Source: Jaenimonas drosophilae (taxonomy: Eukaryota; Euglenozoa; Kinetoplastea; Trypanosomatida; Trypanosomatidae). Taken from it: DNA of 23,933 nt. The stretch spans positions 1 to 23,933 of the forward strand of contig JASAON010001422.1 in the NCBI GenBank assembly GCA_030849065.1, written 5' to 3'. A model generated the notes under the pieces. That model was given only the letters and a program-made list of their open reading frames with translations, did not search any database and was not told where the DNA came from. Both the position numbers and the translations under genes were made by a program. Of this stretch, positions 7,867 to 17,291 are shown one piece after another; position 1 is the first letter of the stretch; every line of letters starts with the position of its first letter.

Positions 7867-9345
7867 ATGATGAATGCACAAGACATACATCGTTTGTCAG
7901 AGGTTGGCCAACGCCGCCGACTGAGATGGAATGCGTTGCGTTGCACAGAAGTAGATGATGATGATGATGATGAGGATCATGGCGCACCACCTGAAAGCAA
8001 CCTCACCACGTCTCCAACCACAACCACATCATGTGCCACCTCAACGCATGATGCGTGCGCAAAAGTGAAGAGTGATGATGCAGCGGTTGTGGAAGAGGAT
8101 GCACCTACAGGCCGCTTTCGTGGTTGTGCCTTGCGCCGTGCGAATGCGTTGACGATGATGATGATGAAAAACAGCACACATGCATGTGATGAGGTGCTGC
8201 GCGATGCTCCATCCGCCGTCATTCGTGCCGCAAAACATTTTACGAGCATCAAGCACATCATCAACGTGCGCTTCAACGGTGGCAGCGCGGCGGGTGATGG
8301 AGGATCTGCCGTGGACGCCCTTTTTTTTCATCGATATCCACGCAACCAAACCATGCGTACATCATCATCATCAGGAACATCGCCCACAATATGTGAAGAT
8401 GAGATGGCGATGATGATAGAGAGCATCCCACCTGTGCCACTCTTTTTGCCATTTGATGTGTTGGAGAGGCTTCTGACTCCCTTATCCAGCACATGCACCC
8501 ATGCTCCATGTGAAGAAGATTTCCCAGAGAGCTCTCAACATCATCGTGCCAACAACACATTGATAAGTAGTGCAACAGGAGGCCTACATGGCACTACCAC
8601 TACCAACAGACGCAGCAGCACCACCACCAATAACAACAGCATGATGTTGTTCTTGATGATGATGAATACGAGGAATAAGGAGGACGAACAACTGTTCTTG
8701 GATGGTGATGGTGATGATGATGATGATGATGGCAGTGCCATGACACACAGCACACATTTTTGCGCAGCTGCACATGCTTCAGATACAGATGATGTGCGGA
8801 TGAGTGATGATGATGTTCATGTGGAGGATGGAGTTGTGGTTCGGTGCTCAGGTCATCGTGATACCTCTATACAACAACAACAACAACAACATGATGATTG
8901 TGTTGATGATGTATCAGCACCACGAGCTTGCCTTCACAGCACCACGATTGGCAAGAACGTCGGCTTGCCCGTCTTCATTTCCGCAAGTGAGAGCGAGCGT
9001 TGTGACGCACACACAACCACATCGCTGATGTGTGGGGTCGTGGAGATGTCACCGCCGCCAATTGGACGATGGCATCAACACCAACAACGCGTGCAGAATA
9101 ATGATGAAAATGATGATGATAATATCAGCGGCAACAACATGAAGAGGCGTGCTCACATGGCGGACATGGCTTCTTCTTTTAGCTCCGTCAATGCTACACC
9201 TCCGGATGGCGGTACTTCACCGCCGTTGCACACAAACATCCATCACGGCAATCATCATCATACATCTGTGGTGAGGAGCAGTTTTGTCTTTGATGATGTT
9301 GCTTCTCCTCATGATGAGTGTGTTATGGAGAGTTGCTCCCTATGA
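7867..9345 (+). CDS. Low-complexity Asp/His/Thr-rich hypothetical protein
   Basis: A 492-residue protein starting at the first ATG after the acceptor at 7716; a second ATG follows at once. It is acidic, with Asp runs coded by GAT repeats (about 7954-7972 and 8704-8730), poly-Gln at 8872-8890, Thr/Asn blocks and His-rich tails. No domain, signal peptide or membrane span is recognised. Less repetitive islands are the segment from AVIRAAKHFTSIKHIINVRF (about 8218-8277), PFDVLERLLTPLSS (about residues 196-209) and GLPVFISASESE (366-377). The last weakly resembles the PxFMSxSxxE motif of the proteins at 4146 and 21285, and LLTPLS also occurs in the 13805 protein. It is probably a disordered protein of unknown role. 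Confidence 0.8.
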   Translation: MMNAQDIHRLSEVGQRRRLRWNALRCTEVDDDDDDEDHGAPPESNLTTSPTTTTSCATSTHDACAKVKSDDAAVVEEDAPTGRFRGCALRRANALTMMMMKNSTHACDEVLRDAPSAVIRAAKHFTSIKHIINVRFNGGSAAGDGGSAVDALFFHRYPRNQTMRTSSSSGTSPTICEDEMAMMIESIPPVPLFLPFDVLERLLTPLSSTCTHAPCEEDFPESSQHHRANNTLISSATGGLHGTTTTNRRSSTTTNNNSMMLFLMMMNTRNKEDEQLFLDGDGDDDDDDGSAMTHSTHFCAAAHASDTDDVRMSDDDVHVEDGVVVRCSGHRDTSIQQQQQQHDDCVDDVSAPRACLHSTTIGKNVGLPVFISASESERCDAHTTTSLMCGVVEMSPPPIGRWHQHQQRVQNNDENDDDNISGNNMKRRAHMADMASSFSSVNATPPDGGTSPPLHTNIHHGNHHHTSVVRSSFVFDDVASPHDECVMESCSL

Positions 9346-9609
9346 CGTATCTCTCTCGCACGTTCAATGGGATGATGATGATGATCATGATTCATCATGA
9401 TTGCTCTCTGCGGTGAAGCACATCTACAATGCCAATGCTGGATGACTTGTGCTTCTTTTGTTTTTTTTCATTAATTGGCGTATTCATTCATTCATGTGTG
9501 CGTCTTCGTGTTTTTTTTTCATCATCCATTTCATTAATTGTAGTTGTGCGAGTGTGTTTCTTAGTGATGTGTTTTTTTTTTTCTTGTGTATGTGTGTCTC
9601 TGATAGTGG

Positions 9610-9810
9610 ATGATGATCATCAACGCTGTGTTTCATCACTTTTTCCTTACAAATTGCCCCAAGCATCTAATGAGCGTTGGTCGGGCAAAGGTGGTGCACG
9701 TGCAAACAAGAAATGATTCTGACGTGCCAACATCCAAACTACGTGTACGTCATGCATCATCATCATCATCATCTTCACTGATGGCGTATGAACGTACTAC
9801 GTGGAACTGA
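9610..9810 (+). CDS. Possible small hypothetical protein
   Basis: A 66-codon frame whose ATG lies three bases after the AG (9605-9606) that ends a T-rich/GT tract (9572-9606). The product has a hydrophobic start, a basic middle (VGRAKVVHVQTRND) and a Ser run from a CAT/TCA repeat. No family is recognised. A three-base leader is unusually short, so this is weakly supported. Confidence 0.22.
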   Translation: MMIINAVFHHFFLTNCPKHLMSVGRAKVVHVQTRNDSDVPTSKLRVRHASSSSSSSLMAYERTTWN

Positions 9811-10266
9811 GTACTACATCAACACACATAGAGCAAAGGACGATTTGCTCTTTACTTCTTTTTTTTGTGATTAATTTGTGAGATCGTCGTCATGACGTTG
9901 GCGAATGACGCGATGCTGACGCAACACACACTTTCTCCCCCCCCCCGTGTGTGTGTGCGTGTGTGTGTAGATTGGAGTTTTTTTTCTTTTCATTGGATGA
10001 TTTTGTTGTTGTTTCGTGTACTGGACGTATGTATGTATGTGAATGTTGGTCCTTCCATCTTTTGTTTCATGTGCGTGAGCACCACAACAACGACGATCAT
10101 CGAGCTCCCCCACATCTTCCGTCAAGCTATTGTTGGTTGATGCTGCTACTACTTCATTTTGTACGTGTGCTTCCCACTCACTAACATCTTTCCTCTCAAT
10201 ACCGGAAAACTTCGTCTTTTTTTTGCCATTTTCCTTCAACATCCATTGCGACGAATACCAGAATTC

Positions 10267-10431
10267 ATGGAGTATCTTCGTTTGCACCACGATGCGCAAA
10301 ACACACATACAACACATATATACGCAGCCATGATCCAACACACGTACACAGTGTGCTTGGATGATGTAGGCATCATCTCTCCCCCCCACCTATTCAAGGA
10401 GGTGGTGGGCTGGTACGCCAAAGATGAATGA
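10267..10431 (+). CDS. Possible small hypothetical protein
   Basis: A 54-codon frame at the first ATG after a T/C tract (about 10213-10240) and its first AG (10260-10261). The C-terminal half (VCLDDVGIISPPHLFKEVVG) has a mixed composition more like a real protein than the repeat-derived frames nearby. The bases for PPHLFKEV also form a CCACCT...AGGTGG inverted repeat. No homology is recognised. Confidence 0.28.
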   Translation: MEYLRLHHDAQNTHTTHIYAAMIQHTYTVCLDDVGIISPPHLFKEVVGWYAKDE

Positions 10432-10994
10432 GTTTTGTTCGTTTGTTTGCATGAATGTATGTGTTTTGTGTGGTGTCTGTGCAACATATTATCTTGACGA
10501 GAAGACACCGACCCAGTGGCCGTCATGACTGATGTGCTACCAACTGAACATGCCATCCTGCAACAACAACAACAACACACACGTGTGTATGCGTCCATCT
10601 TCATCACGCTTTTCTTTCTTTTCTGATCTTCTCTTGTAGCGCTATCGATTGCTCCGATTGTTGTTTCGCTGAGTTTGGCCAGCCAACACGCGTGCATCAT
10701 CGTCATCTGAAAGTTGTGCCGTTGCGTTTTGTTTTTCATTTGGTTTGCACAAAATCTTCAGCTTTCACTCCCGTCAAGTGTTGTAGGACGGACGATTTCA
10801 TCATCTACACACACCGACATCTCTCCTCAGACTCGTAGGCCATACACAGCATTCATCCATTTGTTTTTTTTTCCTTCCATCTACAACCACAACCACAACC
10901 ACCCTCCTCAACAAACACCAACCACATCAACGTGGTACACGCAATTGTGTGCGTGTGTGAGCTGCTGACGTACTTTTATATTTGCTTCGTTGAG

Positions 10995-11792
10995 ATGCCC
11001 GGCAATAAATCGCTCCGTGTGGTCGTAACTCACGTTGCTCCATCGGTGCCGATGGACGTCTCCAAACACCACACAACGGATGCTCGGCGCGGCCATCAAC
11101 CTCACCATCATCGCGTACACACGAAGCCGCTGCTCTACGGCGTGTGTGATGACTCCGAGAGCCCATTCAGTATAGCCTCATCCAACTTCACTGACGATGA
11201 TGTTTCCACCCCACTCACTCTGCAGCCTCTTGATAACAACAACAACAACAACAACAACTTGGACGAGATGCACCACGACGGTGGAGATGGAAGCGTCTTT
11301 TCCACCCACTCACGTACACCGGTGTTGCGTACACCAACACTCATTCGTGTGCCGTCGAGCTCCGGTGGCACACACAACAACAACAACTCCAGCTCATCCC
11401 AGCGCAACTCCTACGGGGGCGACGAGGACCTCTCCACGCCGCTCGGTGATCTGCATGATGGGCCACCAACATCTGCAGAGCTTCCGCACTTTCGTAGCAA
11501 CAACAACAACAACGTGAGTAGTTCGGCACGTGTACGCAAAGTTACATTCAGCTGCCCGGATGTTGCCCACATTGACGTCGATGATGATACCTACGCTCTC
11601 GATGATGATGTTGATGATGCTCAGCATGGACGTATCCAACACCATGTTGCCATTGATGGCGATGCCAATGATGATCATAAAGATAAAGTGCGCTCACGCT
11701 CACGCTCGCCACGTGTTGTGGTGCCAACCGGTGCTGCTGCACATTCATCACACGCGATGGAGGAGGATGAGTGCTCAGCCCCACTTGGATGA
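10995..11792 (+). CDS. Asn/Asp/Ser-rich hypothetical protein with RVxF-like motif
   Basis: A 265-residue protein starting at the first ATG after the acceptor AG at 10960-10961 (33-base leader). It has an eight-Asn run at residues 81-88, further Asn runs and Asp-rich segments, and no domain or membrane span. The STPL motif occurs twice in similar acidic settings (DDDVSTPL and DEDLSTPL). LRTP at 111-114 resembles motifs in the 4146 and 13805 proteins. RKVTFS at 181-186 fits the RVxF docking motif for protein phosphatase 1, and RSRSRSPR (233-240) is SR-like. It is likely disordered; a phosphatase-binding or RNA-linked role is only inference. Confidence 0.8.
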   Translation: MPGNKSLRVVVTHVAPSVPMDVSKHHTTDARRGHQPHHHRVHTKPLLYGVCDDSESPFSIASSNFTDDDVSTPLTLQPLDNNNNNNNNLDEMHHDGGDGSVFSTHSRTPVLRTPTLIRVPSSSGGTHNNNNSSSSQRNSYGGDEDLSTPLGDLHDGPPTSAELPHFRSNNNNNVSSSARVRKVTFSCPDVAHIDVDDDTYALDDDVDDAQHGRIQHHVAIDGDANDDHKDKVRSRSRSPRVVVPTGAAAHSSHAMEEDECSAPLG

Positions 11793-12071
11793 GTGAGATG
11801 CGGGCCTTGACCTTAACAACACAACACATTAGTAGGCCATGTGCGTGGGTGATTGATGTGTGAAGGGGAGGATCTTTTTGCACGAGCCGGAGTAGCTGTG
11901 CAACTGCTCTCCTACATTATCATCATCACCATCATCATCGTACATCGATGCATGGCCTACGACGCTCCATCTCCAGCCAACAGAATAGATGTCTGGGGAT
12001 GTTTTTTTGTATATTTTGGGTTTCGTTTTTTTGTTGGGTTTTCTTTTGTATGTTGTATCTGAGTTGGCATC

Positions 12072-12368
12072 ATGCATCTCACCTCCCCCTCCCCCCCGCA
12101 CCTCCCTTGTCGGATTCAGCAACATCGTGTTGATGCATCTTCGCTCTTGGCGCTTATCCTCACTGGCGCAGTTGCGTGCTCCGCATTGAGCAACACAGCG
12201 CACAAAAATGCCATACACACACAAACAATGCACAACAGGAAGAAAAAAAAAGAAGATGAAGAGGAGGTATTTGATGATGCTGGGATGTATGATGGACGTC
12301 TTCTTGTTTTTTTTGTAAACCTTTGTAGTTTTTTTATTTCGCTGCCGTCGTTTGGAGATGTGCGGTGA
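12072..12368 (+). CDS. Possible small protein with hydrophobic segment and Lys/Glu block
   Basis: A 98-codon frame starting eight bases after the first AG (12062-12063) that follows one of the strongest T-rich tracts in the window (12001-12060). The product has a polar Pro-rich start, a hydrophobic segment at about residues 26-41 (SLLALILTGAVACSAL), a sharply charged block (RKKKKEDEEEVFDD, about 56-69) and a hydrophobic end (LLVFFVNLCSFFISL). This could be a small membrane protein. Composition is not microsatellite-driven for most of its length. No homolog is recognised. Confidence 0.4.
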   Translation: MHLTSPSPPHLPCRIQQHRVDASSLLALILTGAVACSALSNTAHKNAIHTQTMHNRKKKKEDEEEVFDDAGMYDGRLLVFFVNLCSFFISLPSFGDVR

Positions 12369-13165
12369 TCGAGCACGCGTACGCGTGATTGAGGAGGGAG
12401 ATACTCCATCTGCACACACACGCGCGCATGATGACGAAGGATGAGTGTGATTGATGTTGATGCCACACTGGAGTAGTGTACCAACCTCCTCCGCCTTCCA
12501 TATACCGAGGTTTTTTTTTGTTTTTTTTTGTTACTGTTATGTGGAGCTATCGTGCTACTCTCCACGCGCATTGCCATCGCTCTCCGTAAATTCGTGAAGA
12601 CGTAGTGTTGTGTTTTGCGATTGGAGAGAGAGTGAGTGTTTGTGCGTGTATGGGTGTGTGCTTGCATACCAACAACACACACACACATACATGGTGGATG
12701 GAGGCCTATTCCTCCTCTTCTCTACTCTCTATACTTGCTTGATCTCTCATCTCTCACGAGCCCCCCATCATCATTTCTCCGCACGTTGCTACTACGTATC
12801 TCTACGCTTCAGTTTGTTTGTGTACGTACGTGGATGGTTTCTTTTTTCTTCTTTCTTGTACGTTGAAATACACTATATTCTCTTTTTTTTTCTTCTGATG
12901 TTGATGTTGATGTTGTGTGTGGTGCTGTCTTTTTTTCGGTGCGTCGTCGTTGATGAGGAGGTGCGGAGTAGTTAGGGCTGCACACGTTGATGGTAGGCAC
13001 ATTGGCCGCCTTCCATCCACCACCTCATCCAACATCATCATCATCATCATCATATCTCAGGATGTATCTCACTCACAGCCACGTGATGCGGGTTTTCCTC
13101 ATTGATGTTCGATGTTCGTTTCTTGTTTTCTTGTTTTTTGTTGGCGCTAAGATGAGATAGCCTAC

Positions 13166-13261
13166 ATGCCGCAGTTCTGTGCGTGGCACCATAGTCGTAA
13201 AGGTTGTGTTGTGTGCCACACGTGTGCATCCAGTGATGATGAAAGTGATGATGAAGCGTGA
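13166..13261 (+). CDS. Possible Cys-containing micropeptide
   Basis: A 31-codon frame after a T-rich tract (13116-13142) and AG at 13150-13151. A two-codon frame (ATG AGA TAG) comes first. The product contains CVVCHTC followed by an acidic Ser/Asp/Glu tail. The GTT microsatellite typical of 3' flanks starts just after the stop. Support is weak and no family is known. Confidence 0.2.
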   Translation: MPQFCAWHHSRKGCVVCHTCASSDDESDDEA

Positions 13262-13292
13262 TTGACTGTGTTGTTGTTGTTGTTGTTTTTTT

Positions 13293-13309
13293 CTGCCAGA
13301 AATTGGCAG
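13293..13309. other. Small perfect inverted repeat
   Basis: CTGCCA at 13293-13298 and TGGCAG at 13304-13309 could pair as a six-base stem with a five-base loop, directly after a T8 run. It lies in a spacer; no function is evident. Confidence 0.5.
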
Positions 13310-13639
13310 AATGAGTGCACGAGAATTCCTTCTGTCTGTGTAGTGTGTGGAGCTCCTCTTTCTCCGCCACACACACATGTGTGTCTGCATGGATGAACAT
13401 CACTGCCATCTTGCCTTTCATCTTCTTCTCTGTTGTACGTTTGTTGTTTTAGCTGTTGTGCTCGTCTTTGTGTGGAGCTCCAGGTGGGTTGCAGTGATAC
13501 TCATTTTAGCAGCCTCCATTCATACCACCAACATCTTCTTTTCACGAAGGAAGACGTACCATAACACTCACACACGAAAAAAAAAAAGAAAACATCTTCG
13601 TCGTCGTGCAACTCTCACCCCAACCATCTATCCTCGGGG

Positions 13640-13682
13640 TTCGTCTTTTTGTTGTTGTTGTGTTTGTGTGTTTGTGTGTGAG
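13640..13682 (+). promoter_or_regulatory. Spliced-leader acceptor of the 13805 gene
   Basis: A T/G-rich tract (CGTCTTTTTGTTGTTGTTG and GT repeats) ends at AG 13681-13682, with an alternative CAG at 13690-13692. No ATG lies between these sites and 13805, which supports that start with a leader of about 115-120 bases. Confidence 0.55.
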
Positions 13683-13804
13683 TCTGGCTCAGGAAGAACT
13701 GAGTGAGCTTCTTCATTGTGCGTGCACGCCAGTCAGTCCATATATCCTCAACAACATACATACAAGCATCCATACGTACGTACAGCAACACGGATATCCT
13801 TCAC

Positions 13805-15919
13805 ATGCAGAGACGTTCGTTGCCGCTGCCACAGGATCTTCCCCAGTGCGGCAGTGCATCTCCGGTACAACTCACGTCACATCATGATGATTCATCTCCC
13901 CCAATGCCATACGTTTCTGCGGATCCCAATTCTCCAATGTTGGTGCCACGTCGCTGGGTGCGCCCAAACTCACGCCCAAATGGGCTGCAGCTTCCTGCCA
14001 GTGCTCCACACGCACCAACCGCACGTGCCAACACACCGCCACCCACACCAACCACCATTTTTGTGCGACGCAGTCGCGTGGCGCCACACTCACCAATTCA
14101 TGCGCAACGCCGTCTTGCGCGACGCCGAAGAGCAGCAGCAGCAGCGGCAGCATCATTGGCGGGTGTTGTTGGCCCAACAACGGCACCAGTTTCAGTGCGC
14201 GATGATTCATCATCTCGAATGAGTGTTGTGCGTTGGCCATCACAGACGCATCCAACTTCATCATCTTCACACACGGCCAGCGTGTTGGGTGAGGGGCGCA
14301 AGGCATCATCGCCATCAGAAATGTGCCAAGGCGATGATGATGATGATGATGATGATCATGATCATGATGCGGTGTTGGTGGATGAGAAGCAGCGTTGCTC
14401 ACATCCATCTCTCTTCATGTCGGAGAAGGAAGGGCAGCGTATCAGCGACCACAGCGATGCCATTCAGCCGAGCATGCACGTGAGTGATGGTGAATCGCTG
14501 GGCTTTATCCAGTTTGGGCGTCTTTCCGATGATGCTCTGGCCACAACAACACCCGCACGAGGAGCTCAACATCGTGGGCGGCGTTCATCACTCTGCCGAA
14601 GTGGTGCGCCACCCATGGCCACCTCATCCAATGACCGTTTTTCATCGTGGTTTAGTGACGCCAAATCACCACTCGGTGAGGTGCTGGAATTTCCTGAGTT
14701 GGCTGGTGTTGGCGAGCCGCTCCATGCGACGACGAGCATGAAGAGCTTGCTTTCGGATTACATCTCATCCATGGGTGGGCCGGCACCACAAGCCTCTCCG
14801 CCGCATCGCGCATCGCATGCTGTGGGAGGAAATGTGGTGGTTGTTTCTGCCACTGCACAAGCATCCAACAACAACTCCAACTCACAGGGTGATGCTCCTC
14901 CACGCAAAACAACAACATCGCAATTATCTGTTTTGATGCAGCCCAACGCAACCACCAATCGTACACCATCGTTGAAGCACATTCGCACGCCGATCTCAAC
15001 CCTCTCGCCCACCACACCTCAGTGGCTTCAATCACCATGGAAAACGCCCGCAGATGTTGCTGCCAACAACAACAACACCAACACCAAGAACACATCATCC
15101 ACGTCACCAACATCTACGCCAAGCAAACTTGAGAACACTGACGCACAGAATGCACGAGGTATGTTGCCAACACCTCTCGTTACCGCAAGTGGGGGTGAGA
15201 TGCACTTCATGACCACGGAATCTGTCGCAACGAGCACCACCAACAACAACTCCGCCACTGCCTCCCCAACTGGTGTACGTGAGAGTGCGGAGTTGTTGTG
15301 TGGTGCGTGGATCACGCAACAACCAAGCCTACTGACGCCTTTGAGTGCGTGCAACCGGGCGCCGAGCTATCGTGGTGAGCGTCTCGCGATGCGTCGCGCA
15401 GTTGGCCGCATGAAGAAGGCGGCGGCACCGCTCGGGGCAGCGCAGAAGGCGCCTCGTGCCTCTGCATTTCAGCTCGCCATGTTTACGTCTGCATCGAGTG
15501 AGACGAGTAGCTCACCGGAAGCATCCACCAAGGTTATGGATCATCTTGCTGTGCTGCCACTGACACCACATGAGGTGGCTGCTGCTGCGAAGCGGATGGA
15601 GATGTCATGCAAGAAGGAGAATGAATCTCTCTTACCACTTCAGATGGAAGGAAAAGATGGTGACGCACAACAACAACAACAACAACAACAACAAGCAACG
15701 TGTACGCAGCAACAACAACAACAATTCTTCGAGTGGGTGAAGCATCGATTGATGCCACCTACTGCTGCCCTTGCCTCATCCGATTCACTTGATAGTGCGT
15801 TGGTGGATGTTGCGCCACGACGTGCAACCATGAATACCGCAACAACAACCGCGGAGGTGTCATGGTGGTGCCGCAACGCCAATGAATCCATACCTGACTT
15901 CAGTAGTTTTGCCATCTAG
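13805..15919 (+). CDS. Large low-complexity Ser/Thr/Pro/Gln-rich hypothetical protein
   Basis: A 704-residue protein from the first ATG after the acceptor region. The frame is open slightly further upstream but has no ATG there. It begins with a basic, Pro-rich part, then an Arg/Ala run (RRLARRRRAAAAAAAS, near 14110-14155), an Asp/His run (about 14331-14368), Asn blocks, and two Gln runs near the C-terminus (15669-15692 and 15709-15723). No membrane span or known domain is seen. More constrained parts are ESLGFIQFGRLSDDAL, the 14640-14780 segment (DRFSSWFSDAKSPLGEVLEF and onward), RTPSLKHIRTPISTLSPTTP (IRTP at 393-396), LLTPLS near 15326-15343 and the basic ERLAMRRAVGRMKKAA. Many SP/TP sites suggest regulation by phosphorylation. 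Function is unknown. Confidence 0.85.
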   Translation: MQRRSLPLPQDLPQCGSASPVQLTSHHDDSSPPMPYVSADPNSPMLVPRRWVRPNSRPNGLQLPASAPHAPTARANTPPPTPTTIFVRRSRVAPHSPIHAQRRLARRRRAAAAAAASLAGVVGPTTAPVSVRDDSSSRMSVVRWPSQTHPTSSSSHTASVLGEGRKASSPSEMCQGDDDDDDDDHDHDAVLVDEKQRCSHPSLFMSEKEGQRISDHSDAIQPSMHVSDGESLGFIQFGRLSDDALATTTPARGAQHRGRRSSLCRSGAPPMATSSNDRFSSWFSDAKSPLGEVLEFPELAGVGEPLHATTSMKSLLSDYISSMGGPAPQASPPHRASHAVGGNVVVVSATAQASNNNSNSQGDAPPRKTTTSQLSVLMQPNATTNRTPSLKHIRTPISTLSPTTPQWLQSPWKTPADVAANNNNTNTKNTSSTSPTSTPSKLENTDAQNARGMLPTPLVTASGGEMHFMTTESVATSTTNNNSATASPTGVRESAELLCGAWITQQPSLLTPLSACNRAPSYRGERLAMRRAVGRMKKAAAPLGAAQKAPRASAFQLAMFTSASSETSSSPEASTKVMDHLAVLPLTPHEVAAAAKRMEMSCKKENESLLPLQMEGKDGDAQQQQQQQQQATCTQQQQQQFFEWVKHRLMPPTAALASSDSLDSALVDVAPRRATMNTATTTAEVSWWCRNANESIPDFSSFAI
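15669..15723 (+). repeat. Coding CAA repeats (poly-Gln)
   Basis: Two CAA tracts (15669-15692 and 15709-15723) encode Gln runs in the 13805 protein, separated by a short Ala/Thr/Cys/Thr insert. Pure CAA codons without CAG suggest slippage-driven expansion. Confidence 0.9.
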
Positions 15920-16183
15920 GAGAGGAGTAGGATGGTGATCAGATTTTTTTTTGTTGTTGTTGTTGTGGTTGTGGTGGTTGTTGTTGCTTCATCTATGCCT
16001 CTCCACCAAACGAAGGATCGTATATATTTGTTTTCTTCTTCTTCTTCTTCTTATACCAAACATCATCTCTAAAAACACCGCTACACAAACACGCATCTTC
16101 TTCAACTGTGTGTTTGTGGCGGAGAGATCGCCCATGACGTCATGTGCTTCTTCATGCTGATTAATTTTTGTTTTTCCCCACTG

Positions 16184-16206
16184 ACACACACACACACACA
16201 CACACA
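16184..16206. repeat. CA dinucleotide microsatellite
   Basis: About eleven CA units. Matching GT or CA tracts occur at 9946-9970, 16438-16455, 19275-19301, 20061-20082, 20648-20668 and 23347-23369, nearly all in spacers. Confidence 0.9.
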
Positions 16207-16550
16207 TACAACTTACGTACGCGCAGCACATCATCACCGCACTCCTTTTTTTTCTTTCTTTCTGAATCATCTCCATCTATTCCGAGGTGATGAATCGAAG
16301 CAGATCGAGAAGAAACACACAACACATGTGTTGCTTCTCCCTCTTTACGCATGCTGATCAGCGGATGGTGCCCTACACATGTAGCAGAGATTTGTACGTA
16401 GTTGTTGCTGTTTTGTTTTTCTTCTTCCTCGAACCCGTGTGTGTGTGTGTGTGTGCTGATGTGGAGAACGATGAATTCCATCGCACGATCGCTGTTGCTT
16501 GAACGTTCTTGTTTCTTTTCTTTTTTTTCGTTTCACTCCTTTCAGTGTTG

Positions 16551-16886
16551 ATGATGATGATGAGCGCGCTGGCTCATCATCATCATCATCTCTGTTCCGA
16601 AGCACCTGTGTGGCGGACGTACTCAACGCCTTTCCCCCACCACACACAATCTTTGCACCCTCTCTCTCTCTTCCTCGACTGCTGCCTACCTTCGTGGTGG
16701 CAACGTACGCGTGGCTCACAACGGCTGTGCTCAAATCGTGTTGATGTGCGTGCACGAAACACAGCGCACCACCTCTCCTCCTCCTCCTCCTCCTCCTCCT
16801 CCTCCACCTCCCCCTCCTCGCTCACGCGTGTTATGAGCTTTTGTATGCCAATGCGATCATGCAGAACATCATCAACGGTGTGCTGA
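16551..16886 (+). CDS. Possible small His/Ser-rich protein
   Basis: A 111-codon frame beginning with four ATG codons, five bases after the AG (16544-16545) of a very strong T/C tract (16510-16545). The product has a short His run, a Trp/Cys-containing middle (LDCCLPSWWQRTRG), a basic stretch and a ten-Ser run from a CTC repeat. GC content is coding-like and different from the T-rich flanks. Another + frame here also looks protein-like but lacks an ATG. No family is recognised. Confidence 0.38.
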   Translation: MMMMSALAHHHHHLCSEAPVWRTYSTPFPHHTQSLHPLSLFLDCCLPSWWQRTRGSQRLCSNRVDVRARNTAHHLSSSSSSSSSSTSPSSLTRVMSFCMPMRSCRTSSTVC

Positions 16887-16930
16887 ATTGATGATGCAGA
16901 TGCTCTACCCGTACAACTCATGAGTACATC

Positions 16931-16963
16931 TTCTTCATCTTCATCTTCATCTTCATCTTGCTA
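16931..16963. repeat. TTCATC hexanucleotide repeat
   Basis: About five near-perfect six-base units in a spacer, pyrimidine-rich on the + strand. It could serve as part of a splice tract, though the next AG is about 40 bases on. Confidence 0.85.
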
Positions 16964-17164
16964 CTTCATCTCACACATGCATACATACGTACGTAGGTGC
17001 ACGTTAGAGCCAAACACACGTGAGTGTTAATCTTCTCGATTCCTCGTCACTGGCCATCTGCCGTGGCCACACGGCGGTATCTCTCTTCAGGGCTTGCTCC
17101 ACCAACTTACTCTGAACGAGGTTGGTGCAGCCCTTGTTGCTGTGTGTGTTGTTGCTGCTACACA

Positions 17165-17291
17165 CAATATTTTTCGTTTTTTTTTCTCCTTATTGTTGCG
17201 GATTGTCTGACTGGGTGGGGGGGATTCACCGGTGCATCATCAACACCCACGCACACGTACATCATCATTCATTATACTACCACGCTCGCAG
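17165..17291 (+). promoter_or_regulatory. Spliced-leader acceptor region of the DUF1935 gene
   Basis: The T tract at 17165-17198 is followed by no AG until CAG at 17289-17291, so that is the likely acceptor, 39 bases before the ATG at 17331. A second T tract (17293-17317) lies inside the leader and has no AG before the ATG. Confidence 0.55.

Larger units (their letters stand above)
9346..10994 (+). other. Intergenic region with T tracts and short frames
   Basis: The region mixes T-rich tracts, GT repeats (about 9946-9970), C runs and GAT/CAT repeats. Three short frames stand out: 9610-9810 and 10267-10431 (listed separately) and 10525-10626 (33 residues with a Gln run and a hydrophobic tail, but no convincing acceptor). 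The 3' end supplies the leader of the 10995 gene: T/C tract at 10862-10880, first AG at 10960-10961. Confidence 0.5.
11793..13804 (+). other. Intergenic region with candidate small genes
   Basis: This 2-kb spacer has very T-rich tracts (12000-12050, 12509-12531, 12882-12896, 13116-13142), a C run near 12079-12098, ATC repeats at 13032-13053 and a GTT tract at 13269-13287. The frame at 12072 is the best small-gene candidate; 13166 is weaker. The last 130 bases are the acceptor and leader of the 13805 gene. Confidence 0.5.

Noticed and set aside
11856..12062. 68-codon frame starting MCEGEDLFARAGVAVQLLSY
   Set aside because: No T/C tract lies between the preceding gene's stop and this ATG, and the end is a translated T tract.
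13389..13706. Frame for a two-helix basic protein (MDEHHCHLAFHLLLCC start, RKKKRKHLRRR tail)
   Set aside because: It runs through the splice acceptor of the 13805 gene and has no good acceptor of its own with this as first ATG. It is interesting but not supported.
15640..15915. Minus-strand frame with Cys runs
   Set aside because: Reverse complement of the CAA tracts of the 13805 gene; the + strand frame is long and better supported.
16586..16921. Minus-strand frame with a long Glu run
   Set aside because: The Glu run is only the reverse complement of the CTC repeat, and every credible gene here is on the + strand.
16931..16963. CRISPR-like regular repeat
   Set aside because: It is a six-base tandem microsatellite without spacers, in eukaryotic DNA.
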